15,577 nt of DNA from JBBSJV01 sp038256935 (GCA_038256935.1 JBBSJV010000024.1:1-15577), one strand, 5' to 3'; positions 7,945-15,393 are shown, counted from the stretch's first letter. The notes: generated from the letters alone by a model not told the origin. Numbers and translations: made by a program.

Positions 7945-8295
7945 ATGTCTATAACTCAAGGAAAGCACTCTGCCAAAAGAAAGTATTTTAGCAAGGACGT
8001 AGTATCATTAGTTGATATTATTTTAAGTTTGCAAGATAAAGAACAAGCTAAATTTTTCTTCAAAGATTTATTAACTTCTTCTGAAATGAAAGAGCTAAGT
8101 AATAGATGGAAGGCTGCAAAAATGTTGTGGGACAAAACTCCATATTCTAAGATTGAACATGAAACTGGAATGAGTTCAACAACTATTGCAAGAATCTCAA
8201 AATCTTTAAAGCAAGGTAATGGTTATAGGAGTATGATTAAAAAAGAAAAGATCATTGGAGGGCTTCAAGAAGAAGAGGTTGAGGTAGAAGAATAA
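7945..8295 (+). CDS. TrpR/YerC-like helix-turn-helix regulator
   Basis: 116 residues from the ATG at 7945; an in-frame GTG at 7915 would add ten residues that are not family-like. The body matches the Trp-repressor-like YerC/YecD group: FFKDLLTSSEMKELSNRWKAAKMLW (about 38-62), then the helix-turn-helix YSKIEHETGMSSTTIARISKSLKQGNGY (about 67-94), where the recognition helix SSTTIARISKSL is followed by the GNGY turn typical of the group. The tail EEEVEVEE is strongly acidic. YerC-type proteins act as small dimeric DNA binders; the ligand is unknown for most of them, and there are no trp genes nearby. No Shine-Dalgarno sequence is visible (TTTATTAT precedes the ATG). A strong terminator follows 23 nt after the stop. 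Confidence 0.88.
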   Translation: MSITQGKHSAKRKYFSKDVVSLVDIILSLQDKEQAKFFFKDLLTSSEMKELSNRWKAAKMLWDKTPYSKIEHETGMSSTTIARISKSLKQGNGYRSMIKKEKIIGGLQEEEVEVEE

Positions 8296-8318
8296 TTTTA
8301 ATTTAATACTCAGAATAT

Positions 8319-8350
8319 AAGGCAGGGAAACCTGTCTTTTTTTGTTTTTT
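8319..8350 (+). terminator. Rho-independent terminator of the TrpR-like gene
   Basis: AAGGCAGG-GAAA-CCTGTCTT forms an 8-bp stem (one G-T pair) with a GNRA-type tetraloop, immediately followed by a T-rich tract to 8350. On the opposite strand no T-run follows the hairpin, so it mainly stops plus-strand transcription before the convergent gene that ends at 8356. Confidence 0.88.
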
Positions 8351-8355
8351 ACAAC

Positions 8356-9432
8356 TTAATGGAAAATTGAATGTAAATACTCTGGGCTTACAGTGTCAAT
8401 ACTTGCATCAAAGATTGCTCTTTCAGAGTTAAAGATTGCACCAGATTCAATGACCTCAAGAATTTTACTTGGATTGGGTTCATAAATGCCTAGATTATTC
8501 TCAGTGACGTATTCTAAATTACCTAGTTCTTGCTTCCATAAATAATCAAAAATTATAAGTGGTTTTTTGCATTTGAGGGCTTCAAACATAGTGTTTGGTC
8601 CAGCTTTTGTTATTATTAGATCAGATTCTTGCATTAACCTTTTCATTTGGTCTGTAAAGCCATAAATAGTAACATTCTCATGATTAAATTTTTCTTTAAA
8701 TCGTTGTGCTTTAATTTCAAGTGGCATGTTCTTACCTGCTACAAAATCTATTTCTAAATTTGGATTAGAAGCTAGTTTTTTTAAAATTCTTAAAGACTTG
8801 TTTAACCCTTGCCCGCCTGAGGTAATCAAAATCCTTTTTTTTGAAAATTCTGATTTTAACTGTGGAACTTGTGGAATCATTTCTGAGTTGATAGATTCAG
8901 GTAAAAACAATCCAGCGATCTTAATCTGATCATCACTTAATCCGGCTTTTAAGCCTAGGCGATAAATATGCTCAGATTGAGCATGAAAATTTCCATCTCG
9001 AAACGTAAATATAAATCTTGAGCTTGAATAAGGGTCAGGTATAGCGACATGTAAGTTGTGCTTTCCTAAATGACTAGATTTTGGGGGGTAATAAGTAAAG
9101 ACAAATTTAGCCTCAGGCTCCTGTTCAATTAATTTCTTGATTTTACCTTCTACGCTAGTACTATAAATATGGTGCAGGATTACTCTAGATAGATGGAGAT
9201 CAGTCAAAGCAAAAAATACATTCCAGAATATTTTAAAATTAGAAGTGACGTAAGTATAAGCTAGCTGTAACAAATTGTTAACATGTGGCCTGTCTTCAAA
9301 GATATCTATAAGGCTAGTCTCATAATTAGTTAAGACTGGGGAGTCTGAAATGAATTTTTCAAAATACTTTGCTAAGCTTTTATGGCCACCTCCAAGATTT
9401 GCGTAGATGATAAATACTTTTTGTTTACTCAT
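8356..9432 (-). CDS. MGDG synthase/UgtP-like glycosyltransferase (GT28 type)
   Basis: 358 residues with a GT-B layout. The N-terminal half opens with VFIIYANLGGGHKSLA (GGGH at 14-17), the mark of the MGDG-synthase N-terminal domain found in diacylglycerol glucosyl/galactosyl transferases. The C-terminal half has RILITSGGQG (200-209) and the donor-site signature LIITKAGPNTMFEALKCKKP (272-291) followed by KQELGN, as in GT28/MurG-like enzymes (usually 'TKPGG.T..EAL', with GQE.N). Asn replaces the second Gly of the PGG turn here (AGPNT). Expected role: transfer of a sugar from a UDP-sugar to a membrane lipid at the cytoplasmic face. It is about 30-50 residues shorter than typical UgtP. The ATG at 9432 is preceded by AT-rich DNA (TAGTATATATTGTT) with no ribosome site. 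Confidence 0.82.
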   Translation of the reverse strand: MSKQKVFIIYANLGGGHKSLAKYFEKFISDSPVLTNYETSLIDIFEDRPHVNNLLQLAYTYVTSNFKIFWNVFFALTDLHLSRVILHHIYSTSVEGKIKKLIEQEPEAKFVFTYYPPKSSHLGKHNLHVAIPDPYSSSRFIFTFRDGNFHAQSEHIYRLGLKAGLSDDQIKIAGLFLPESINSEMIPQVPQLKSEFSKKRILITSGGQGLNKSLRILKKLASNPNLEIDFVAGKNMPLEIKAQRFKEKFNHENVTIYGFTDQMKRLMQESDLIITKAGPNTMFEALKCKKPLIIFDYLWKQELGNLEYVTENNLGIYEPNPSKILEVIESGAIFNSERAIFDASIDTVSPEYLHSIFH

Positions 9433-9603
9433 AACAATATATACTAAATTAATAAATACTTTTTAAGTTATGGCTAGGGCGAGGTATTATACAAAAATTT
9501 GTTGTTTCAAAGATGCTGAAAAGCACTATACTATTATAGTTTTGTATTGTAATTTAATCGTTATATATATACCATTGATAAGATATACTTTTAAGTAGTT
9601 CTA

Positions 9604-9662
9604 TTTCAGGGTCTTGCGAGTTGATAATTTGAGAAAGATTCTGAAACAAGTTCAAAATGACA
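9604..9662. repeat. Dispersed palindromic repeat, copy 2
   Basis: On the plus strand ATTTCAGGGTCT is followed after 21 nt by AGATTCTGAAACAAGTTCA and then ATGACA. The minus strand at 2522-2584 has the same blocks in the same order with 22 nt between them; the 27-nt second block matches at 23 positions. The palindrome here (ATTCTGAA/TTCAAAAT) has decayed. The rest of the 9433-9787 gap holds the fusA terminator and AT-rich DNA with a short hairpin (ACTATA-CTAT-TATAGT, 9525-9540), with no gene seen. Confidence 0.7.
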
Positions 9663-9740
9663 AAAATTTGTATGCTATTAACTTAGTATTTACACTTGAT
9701 GATATTTTATAAAGTTAATTTTTGAATGGAGACAGTCAAT

Positions 9741-9764
9741 AGAAAAGCCCCCGATTAGGAGGCT
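9741..9764 (-). terminator. Rho-independent terminator of fusA
   Basis: On the minus strand AGCCTCC-TAATC-GGGGGCT (one T-G pair) forms a 7-bp GC-rich stem followed by TTTTCT, starting 24 nt after the fusA stop codon. Confidence 0.85.
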
Positions 9765-9787
9765 CTCTTTGTAAGCTATATTATAAT

Positions 9788-11902
9788 TTATCTCTTACTT
9801 CTAGCTGTTACAATTTGTTCTTGGATGTTTCTTGGGACTACTTCGTAGCTGCCAAATTCCATTGTAGCTGTTCCTTGACCTTTTGTTTTACCACGAAGGT
9901 CTGAAATGTAACCGAATAGATTTTCAAGTGGGATAAGCGATCTTACAACTGTGTTCTTAGTTCTTGGTTCAGTTCCAAGTACTTGCCCGCGCCTTGAGTT
10001 CACATCTCCAATAACGTCTCCCATGTACTCTTCTGGGATCACAATCTCAACTTTCATGATAGGTTCCAAAAGAACAGGATTAGCCTTTAGAATAGCATCT
10101 TTCATAGCCATTTGACCTGCCAGTTTAAATGCGACTTCACTAGAATCCACATCATGGAAACTTCCATCGTAGACTTCTACTTCAACGTCTGTAAGTGGGT
10201 AACCAGCAAGAGCTCCATTTTGAGTGACTTCCTCACAACCTTTTTGGATAGCAGGGATGTATTCACGTGGGATGACACCACCAGTGATCTGGTTAACAAA
10301 AGTAAATCCAGTCTCTTTCTTACCTGGGCGGATACGTAACCAGCAGTGACCGTACATACCACGACCTCCTGATTGTTTGACGTATTTACCTTCAGACTCA
10401 ACTTCAGTGTTGATAGCTTCTCTGTATGAAACTTGAGGAGCTCCTACATTTGCCTCTACCTTGTATTCTCTTTTCATACGATCAACGATGATATCAAGAT
10501 GTAATTCTCCCATACCAGCGATGATTGTCTGGCCTGTTTCATCGTTAGTACTGACTCTAAGGGAAGGGTCCTCAGCAACTAGTTTTGATAAAGCGATACC
10601 CATCTTTTCTTGATCTTGCTTAGTCTTAGGCTCGATAGCCATAGAGATTACAGGTTCAGGGAAGTTGATAGATTCTAATAGTACTTGGTGAGCTTTTTCA
10701 CATAACGTGTCTCCAGTTCTGACGTCTTTTAGACCTACAAAGGCAGCGATTTCTCCAGCATAAACTTCATCCACGTCTTGGCGAGAGTTAGAATGCATGA
10801 TTACAATACGACCTGCTCTTTCAGATTTTCTAGTTCTAGCGTTATAGACTTCATCACCTTTTTTAACAACTCCTGAGTAGACTCTAAAGAAAGTTAGAGT
10901 TCCAAACTGATCTGTAGCGATCTTGAAGGCTAGGGCAGAAAAATGAGCATCATCAGTAGCTTTAACGATAATTTCAGTTTCCTCATCATCAATCTCATGA
11001 CCTTTGATATCAGGGACATCTACTGGACTTGGAAGATACATGCAGATTGCATCAAGAAGTGGTTGAACACCTTTGTTTTTGAGGGCAGTTCCACATAAAA
11101 TAGGGTGAATAAGGTTTTGTACAGTTCCTTTTCGAAGTCCTTCATGAATCTCTGTAACAGTTAATTCTTCACCGTTTAAGTATTTTTCCATCAAAGTATC
11201 ATCAACTTCAGCGACTTTTTCGATCATCTTTTCTCTCCATTCTTTAGCAATATCTACCATGTCAGCTGGGATTTCTTCATCTCTATAGTCTTTTCCAATG
11301 TCATCGTAATAAACTACAGCTTTTTGCTCGATAAGATCTACAAAACCTTTGAAGTTGTCTTCAGTTCCGATTGGAAGTTGGATTACTACGCCATTATCAG
11401 TAAGACGTTCTTTAATAGAGTCTACATCATAGTAAAAATCAGCGCCAGTTCGATCTAGTTTGTTGATAAAGCAGATACGTGGTACTTTGTATTTTTCAGC
11501 CTGTCTCCAAACAGTTTCAGATTGACTTTCCACACCTGCAACACCATCAAAAACAGTTACAGCACCATCAAGTACACGCAATGATCTTTCAACTTCGATT
11601 GTGAAATCAACGTGACCAGGAGTGTCGATGATGTTAAATCTGATAGATTTGTCTTTTTCATCTGGATACATCCAAGCTGGAGCGTTCCAGTAACAAGTAG
11701 TAGCAGCAGAGGTGATAGTGATACCACGTTCTCTTTCTTGCTCCATCCAGTCCATGGTTGCTTCTCCTTCGTGTACTTCTCCGATTTTGTGAGTTACCCC
11801 AGTGTAAAGAAGGATACGTTCTGAAGTTGTAGTCTTTCCTGCGTCAATGTGTGCGATGATACCAAAGTTTCTTACTTTGTGAATTGGGTTTTTTCGGGCC
11901 AT
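9788..11902 (-). CDS. fusA: Translation elongation factor G (EF-G)
   Basis: 704 residues, normal full length. EF-G is the ribosomal GTPase that moves tRNAs and mRNA after peptide transfer and, with RRF, helps recycle ribosomes. Motifs: G1 AHIDAGKTT (17-25), switch I MEQERERGITITSA (about 53-66), G3 DTPGHVDF (about 94-101) and G4 NKLD (about 148-151). The C-terminal part has the domain IV segment QSGGRGMYGHCW and the domain V segment EPIMKVEIVIPEEYMGDVIGD with NSRRGQ. The gene has its own promoter and terminator and is not in an rpsL-rpsG-fusA-tuf string, a split often seen outside model bacteria. Codon use is more GC-rich than in neighbouring genes, as expected for high expression. ATG at 11902; no Shine-Dalgarno sequence is seen (TTAATAATAAATTTAC). 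Confidence 0.98.
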   Translation of the reverse strand: MARKNPIHKVRNFGIIAHIDAGKTTTSERILLYTGVTHKIGEVHEGEATMDWMEQERERGITITSAATTCYWNAPAWMYPDEKDKSIRFNIIDTPGHVDFTIEVERSLRVLDGAVTVFDGVAGVESQSETVWRQAEKYKVPRICFINKLDRTGADFYYDVDSIKERLTDNGVVIQLPIGTEDNFKGFVDLIEQKAVVYYDDIGKDYRDEEIPADMVDIAKEWREKMIEKVAEVDDTLMEKYLNGEELTVTEIHEGLRKGTVQNLIHPILCGTALKNKGVQPLLDAICMYLPSPVDVPDIKGHEIDDEETEIIVKATDDAHFSALAFKIATDQFGTLTFFRVYSGVVKKGDEVYNARTRKSERAGRIVIMHSNSRQDVDEVYAGEIAAFVGLKDVRTGDTLCEKAHQVLLESINFPEPVISMAIEPKTKQDQEKMGIALSKLVAEDPSLRVSTNDETGQTIIAGMGELHLDIIVDRMKREYKVEANVGAPQVSYREAINTEVESEGKYVKQSGGRGMYGHCWLRIRPGKKETGFTFVNQITGGVIPREYIPAIQKGCEEVTQNGALAGYPLTDVEVEVYDGSFHDVDSSEVAFKLAGQMAMKDAILKANPVLLEPIMKVEIVIPEEYMGDVIGDVNSRRGQVLGTEPRTKNTVVRSLIPLENLFGYISDLRGKTKGQGTATMEFGSYEVVPRNIQEQIVTARSKR

Positions 11903-11927
11903 GTAAATTTATTATTAAGATGGTTTA

Positions 11928-11957
11928 ATAATCACTCTTTAACCGTAATTTTGTCAA
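11928..11957 (-). promoter_or_regulatory. Promoter of fusA
   Basis: On the minus strand a consensus TTGACA (11957-11952), an 18-nt spacer and GATTAT (11933-11928). The predicted leader is about 19 nt. It lies between fusA and the MITE-like element. Confidence 0.55.
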
Positions 11958-12000
11958 ATTTATCTGATAAATATTGAGCCAGTCCATTTTATTTATTTTA

Positions 12001-12122
12001 CCTAAGACCATTCCAACTTGCACGCTTGACCACAAAACTCACTGGGCACTATATTTTTGATTTATCTCTATTTTTGCTCAAACAGTTGTGGCCAGCGCTT
12101 ACCAAGTTGGAATGGTCTTAGG
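12001..12122. mobile_element. MITE-like element with 20-bp terminal inverted repeats and TA flanks
   Basis: The first 20 bases (12001-12020, starting CCTAAGACCATTCC) are an exact reverse complement of the last 20 (12103-12122, ending GGAATGGTCTTAGG). TA stands directly outside both ends (11999-12000 and 12123-12124), the target duplication made by IS630/Tc1-mariner type transposases. Inside, a weaker subterminal repeat continues the symmetry (CGCTTGACCACAA against TTGTGGCCAGCG). There is no coding capacity in 122 bp, so it would need a transposase supplied elsewhere. As RNA it would fold into one long hairpin. It sits between the divergent fusA and CAP-protein promoters. Confidence 0.75.
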
Positions 12123-12139
12123 TATTTCTTAAAAAAGAC

Positions 12140-12168
12140 TTGATAACTTGCGTTTTATAAAGTAGAAT
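12140..12168 (+). promoter_or_regulatory. Promoter of the CAP-domain gene
   Basis: TTGATA (12140-12145), a 17-nt spacer and TAGAAT (12163-12168), each one base from consensus. The ATG at 12189 gives a leader of about 14 nt with no ribosome site. It begins 18 bp outside the MITE-like element. Confidence 0.65.
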
Positions 12169-12188
12169 TAATTAAATAACAACTACTC

Positions 12189-12716
12189 ATGCAGGCTCCC
12201 TTTGCTCAACAAAGTAAATTACTACTGATAACGACGTTATCGTTTTTCCTTTCACTGGGTGTGTTTTTGTTTTTTCTCAGTTCCAATGGGGCTCAAGCTG
12301 AGGCTAGCAGCTTTAATACTTATACAGCAGATCAAGTCATTGTAGAAGTCAATAATAGGCGCCAAGCTGAAGGTCTACCTGAGTTGGTACTGAATCCAAA
12401 GCTTAGTAAAGCTGCTGAAGCCAAGGCTAGTCATATGTCTCAGTACAGCTATTTTTCCCATATTCACAAAGAAACAGGTAAGAAATGGTCAGATTTTATC
12501 AAAGAAAGTGATTATACCTATTCAGTTGCCGGCGAAAATCTAGCAAATGGGTTTTATACAGTAGATGAAATGGTCGATGCATGGCTAGCTAGCCCCACCC
12601 ACAGAGAAAATATAGTCAATAAAAACGTCAATGAAACTGGGGTAGGGATCAGAAAAGGAGAATTAAATGGGAACCCGACGATCTTTGTAGTGCAGGTGTT
12701 TGGGAAAGAGGAGTAG
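12189..12716 (+). CDS. CAP (SCP/PR1-like) domain protein, exported
   Basis: 175 residues. A signal peptide or N-terminal anchor spans about 9-37 (KLLLITTLSFFLSLGVFLFFL, then a possible cleavage after AQA). The CAP domain fills 46-174: helix 1 VIVEVNNRRQAEGLPEL; SHMSQYSYFSHI with a His at 91; AGENLANGF with Glu at 116; AWLASPTHRENIV with His at 138; and the closing strand FVVQVFG. The His/Glu/His set forms the family's metal-binding cavity. Bacterial YkwD-type CAP proteins are secreted and of unsettled function; links to the cell wall or spore coat are suggested for some. Length is minimal, one domain only. No terminator is seen in the 55 bp before the convergent gene ending at 12772. Confidence 0.92.
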   Translation: MQAPFAQQSKLLLITTLSFFLSLGVFLFFLSSNGAQAEASSFNTYTADQVIVEVNNRRQAEGLPELVLNPKLSKAAEAKASHMSQYSYFSHIHKETGKKWSDFIKESDYTYSVAGENLANGFYTVDEMVDAWLASPTHRENIVNKNVNETGVGIRKGELNGNPTIFVVQVFGKEE

Positions 12717-12771
12717 AACTAATGCTATTTAAAATTACTTTACCAAATTTGAACCAAGTCTGATTTATTTT

Positions 12772-13482
12772 TTAAGAGATATTATTAACCGCTTCAACTA
12801 ACTTGTTCCATAAAGCTGAACCTGGTTTGTCTAGAATTATTTCAAGAACTAAATCATTAATATTATTTTCACCACGAGAATTCAGAGTTTTAAGTTCAAC
12901 CTTTTTATTTTTACTATCTTTTAAATTATTAATTTGATCTATCGGTATCCACATAATATCACCTTCATACTCTTTATCATTTAATTTAGAATTTAAATGT
13001 TTTAGCCAAAGATTACTATAAACTTTTCTAGGATCTAAAATATGAGTAAGATTTGTAGTTGATTTGGAGCGACCTTCTCTTTCAGGGTCACTGTAAAAGG
13101 CTATATTTGAAGAGAAGTAACGAAGTTTACCCAGGATAGCTTCTAACTCCTGACCATCTAGTGATCCACCAAAAATATCTCTTTTGACATGCCCTGCCAA
13201 AGCTTTTTGAGGAGTGTCAAATCCAACTGATCTACCACCAAATATCCAAGGTTGTAGATAGACTACTTTATCTGAGTTTGCTCTTTGTGCCACACCTAAA
13301 CATAACTTTCCGTTGATTTCAACTAGTGGGATCGCATCAACACAGGTATAACTGAAGCCTTCGACAGTATTAGCAAATTTTTCATCATCTAAATAATGAA
13401 CATCTTTATTTAGTTTAGTAAGTGATTGCTCAGGAGAGATTAACTGAAATACATTATCTTCAAATTTAAAAGATGGCACCAA
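12772..13482 (-). CDS. NUDIX-like protein with degenerate catalytic box (gene C of the A-B-C cassette)
   Basis: 236 residues from a GTG at 13482. The core CVDAIPLVEINGKLCLGVAQR (47-67), then PWIFGGRSVGFDTPQKALAGHVKRDIFG (78-105) and the late GDIMWIPIDQI (174-184) have the order of a NUDIX fold, closest in pattern to GDP-mannose mannosyl hydrolases (GGR...). In the NUDIX box the usual E...REV.EE is D...GHVKRD, so most metal ligands are changed; only Asp at 102 could replace one. It may be inactive or may bind a nucleotide. The frame is open for 33 further codons upstream with protein-like sequence (LRDPQTGISLPNN..., ISEGL) right to the TAG that ends gene B, with no ATG. The true start is therefore unclear, and a B-C fusion split by a stop is possible. 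The fold is a pattern-based guess. Confidence 0.6.
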   Translation of the reverse strand: MVPSFKFEDNVFQLISPEQSLTKLNKDVHYLDDEKFANTVEGFSYTCVDAIPLVEINGKLCLGVAQRANSDKVVYLQPWIFGGRSVGFDTPQKALAGHVKRDIFGGSLDGQELEAILGKLRYFSSNIAFYSDPEREGRSKSTTNLTHILDPRKVYSNLWLKHLNSKLNDKEYEGDIMWIPIDQINNLKDSKNKKVELKTLNSRGENNINDLVLEIILDKPGSALWNKLVEAVNNIS

Positions 13483-13581
13483 TCCTTCTGAAATTTGTTT
13501 TAATTTTTCATTGTCAGCTAGTATTGAAGTTAAATCAAAAATATTATTAGGAAGCGATATTCCAGTTTGTGGATCTCTTAG

Positions 13582-14909
13582 CTAGTAAGTATAAACAAAA
13601 GCAGTAAAGGTTCTATCTTGGTGATGAATAACAAATGGTTTTAGGGTTTTGGTAATATTATTAATTGATAAATCTAACCTGTCGGCCATTGCAGTTGATA
13701 TCCCAGTGAGATCAGATTTTACATTAAATAAAGGTCTCATATCCATTGAGATTGTTTTACCCTCGTACTCATAAACATTAAAAACTAAAGGCAGATTAAA
13801 GGCTTTTACTAATTCACCTGTAGGATCATAAAAGCTTTCCGAATCACCCACAAATAGTTGATGAGCCTGATCCTTACTAGTCTCGTCAACCTGTTCTGTG
13901 TAATTTTCAAACCCACGACCTAATTTGCCATCAAATCCAGAGTCTAAATGATTTACAAATTCATTAGTAATTTTAACCCTTTTTTTCTGTTTAGGATAAT
14001 ATATACTATTTAGAGTAAAAATACCTTTTTCAGCAGCGTATCTAGCAGTGTACTTAGTTTCAGTATTATAAACTGTAATCATGTAACCATCATCTTTATA
14101 ACAATCTGTCTGCAGATTATGCTCACCGAAAAAATTACCCAAAGCAATTTTTGGAAATCCATCTATTTTATTATCTGGGCTATGTTTATAGTTTTTATTA
14201 CTATTGAAAGTTGTTAGAAAAAGTTTATATTTGCCATTCTTATTAACTTTATAATATCCACAATTTTGATTAGCAATACTACAAACTTTAAAAATACCTT
14301 CCTTCAATTCACTAATTTCAACGTTTTGATCATCAATTTCGCCAAGGTCTACCAACTTATCTGGGAAATAACTAATGGTTTCTACTTCTTCAGGAAATTG
14401 ATACCTAAGTGAAGAGGCTTCTTCTGGACTTGGATAAAGATATTGAACATTATCTAAACAAGGTTTTAAAACCATCTTAAGCTCTAGTTCACTATTATCA
14501 GTCTTTTTGTAATAAGCAACTAAACCATTTGCTGTATATATATGGCGTTGAGCGTCATCTCTTTATACAATTCGTAACCCTCGTAGAAATATGGATATTG
14601 GCCCCAATCAAAGGCAACGTAACCATCTTTGATTAAACTTAATTGATCAGTAGTTTTTGGAAATCCAAATAACTCGTTTTCTGATTGAGAATATAAATCT
14701 TCGTTATTAGTTATAATGCCAATCGATTCACTATCTGGATTACCAGCTAAACTATAATAGCCTGGTGTATATTGGAAGTATTTAACGATTTTACCACTTA
14801 CTTCAATTTCTAATTTTGTAGGCAGTTTTTGAAGCATTTTATCAAGTAATAATTCTTGAGAAACTAGCTGAGAAAGATTACTTTTAAATGTTTTTGGAGA
14901 AACGCTCAT
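13582..14909 (-). pseudogene. Unrecognised protein, one frameshift (gene B of the A-B-C cassette)
   Basis: From the ATG at 14909 the frame runs 116 codons to ...FYEGYELYK and then leaves the conserved frame. One extra A (minus strand) in the AAA run at 14562-14564 would continue it as RDDAQRHIYTANGLVAYYKK and on to the TAG at 13582, giving about 442 residues. As written it reads as 129 and 297 residue pieces. I do not recognise the family. It is rich in Tyr, Asn, Asp and Phe with no membrane segment or signal. Two segments look weakly alike: GFPK...KDGYVAFDWGQYPYF (about 82-108) and DGFPKIALG...DDGYMITVYN in the middle, possibly a duplicated domain. The ATG is 17 nt after the stop of gene A, so A and B look co-transcribed. 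It may be intact if the run was miscalled. Confidence 0.6.
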
Positions 14910-14926
14910 TATATGTCGTGTGTCTT

Positions 14927-15307
14927 TTAATCTAGTTGCATGTAGTGGGTTTTGAGGAGTCTAGTGCTGGTTGGATCAAGTATAGCACCTATATTTTTAA
15001 TAATATACAATAAAGAACCAATGGTTTGATTTAGTTGTACTTGTTGCAATCTTACATGCGAGTCATCAAAAACCAGGTCACCATTATTAATCATCAGACC
15101 TGGCAATTGAAAGTCTTCATAGGGATTAGAAAAAGGGTCATGGTTGAGTATTGATTTACCAACAAGCTCACCATGTTTATTTGTAAAGTTTAATAAATAA
15201 ACTAAATGATATTTATCAAGATGAGCTCGTAAAAGAGATTTGATATCTAAAATTTCGGGTATTTCAACTTGTGGTAAAGTATCTCTTTAAATATATTCAG
15301 TAGACAT
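14927..15307 (-). pseudogene. Unrecognised small protein with an in-frame stop at codon 7 (gene A of the cassette)
   Basis: An ATG at 15307 starts MSTEYI and meets TAA at 15289-15287. The same frame then stays open for 119 codons to the TAA at 14927, with protein-like sequence: RDTLPQVEIPEILDIKSLL, HLVYLLNFTNKHGELVGKS, LPGLMINNGDLVFDDSHVRL, IGSLLYIIKNIGAILDPTS. No other ATG near the 5' end would give a longer product; an internal ATG codes for M of LPGLMINN. No known domain is recognised. A possible promoter on the minus strand is TCGACA (15364-15359), 17 nt, TAAATT (15341-15336). Either it is a nonsense mutant, it starts at an unusual codon after the stop, or the stop is a base error. It begins 87 bp from the incoming IS end. 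Confidence 0.5.
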
Positions 15308-15393
15308 GCAAAGTAAAACTAGTTAACTATACTTTAATTTATCACAAAATTATATATTTGTCGACCATTATTGGTAATAAAAGTTTACATAAA

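Noticed and set aside
9525..9540. ACTATA-CTAT-TATAGT hairpin
   Set aside because: All A/T arms except two bases, no T-tract and no clear partner gene; expected by chance in such AT-rich DNA.
10112..10401. Frames of 75 and 74 codons inside fusA
   Set aside because: Shadows of the EF-G coding sequence, which is conserved and unbroken.
12772..15307. TAG or TAA recoding to explain the stops in genes A and C
   Set aside because: TAA and TAG end other intact genes in the window normally, so genome-wide reassignment is not supported; local events are more likely.
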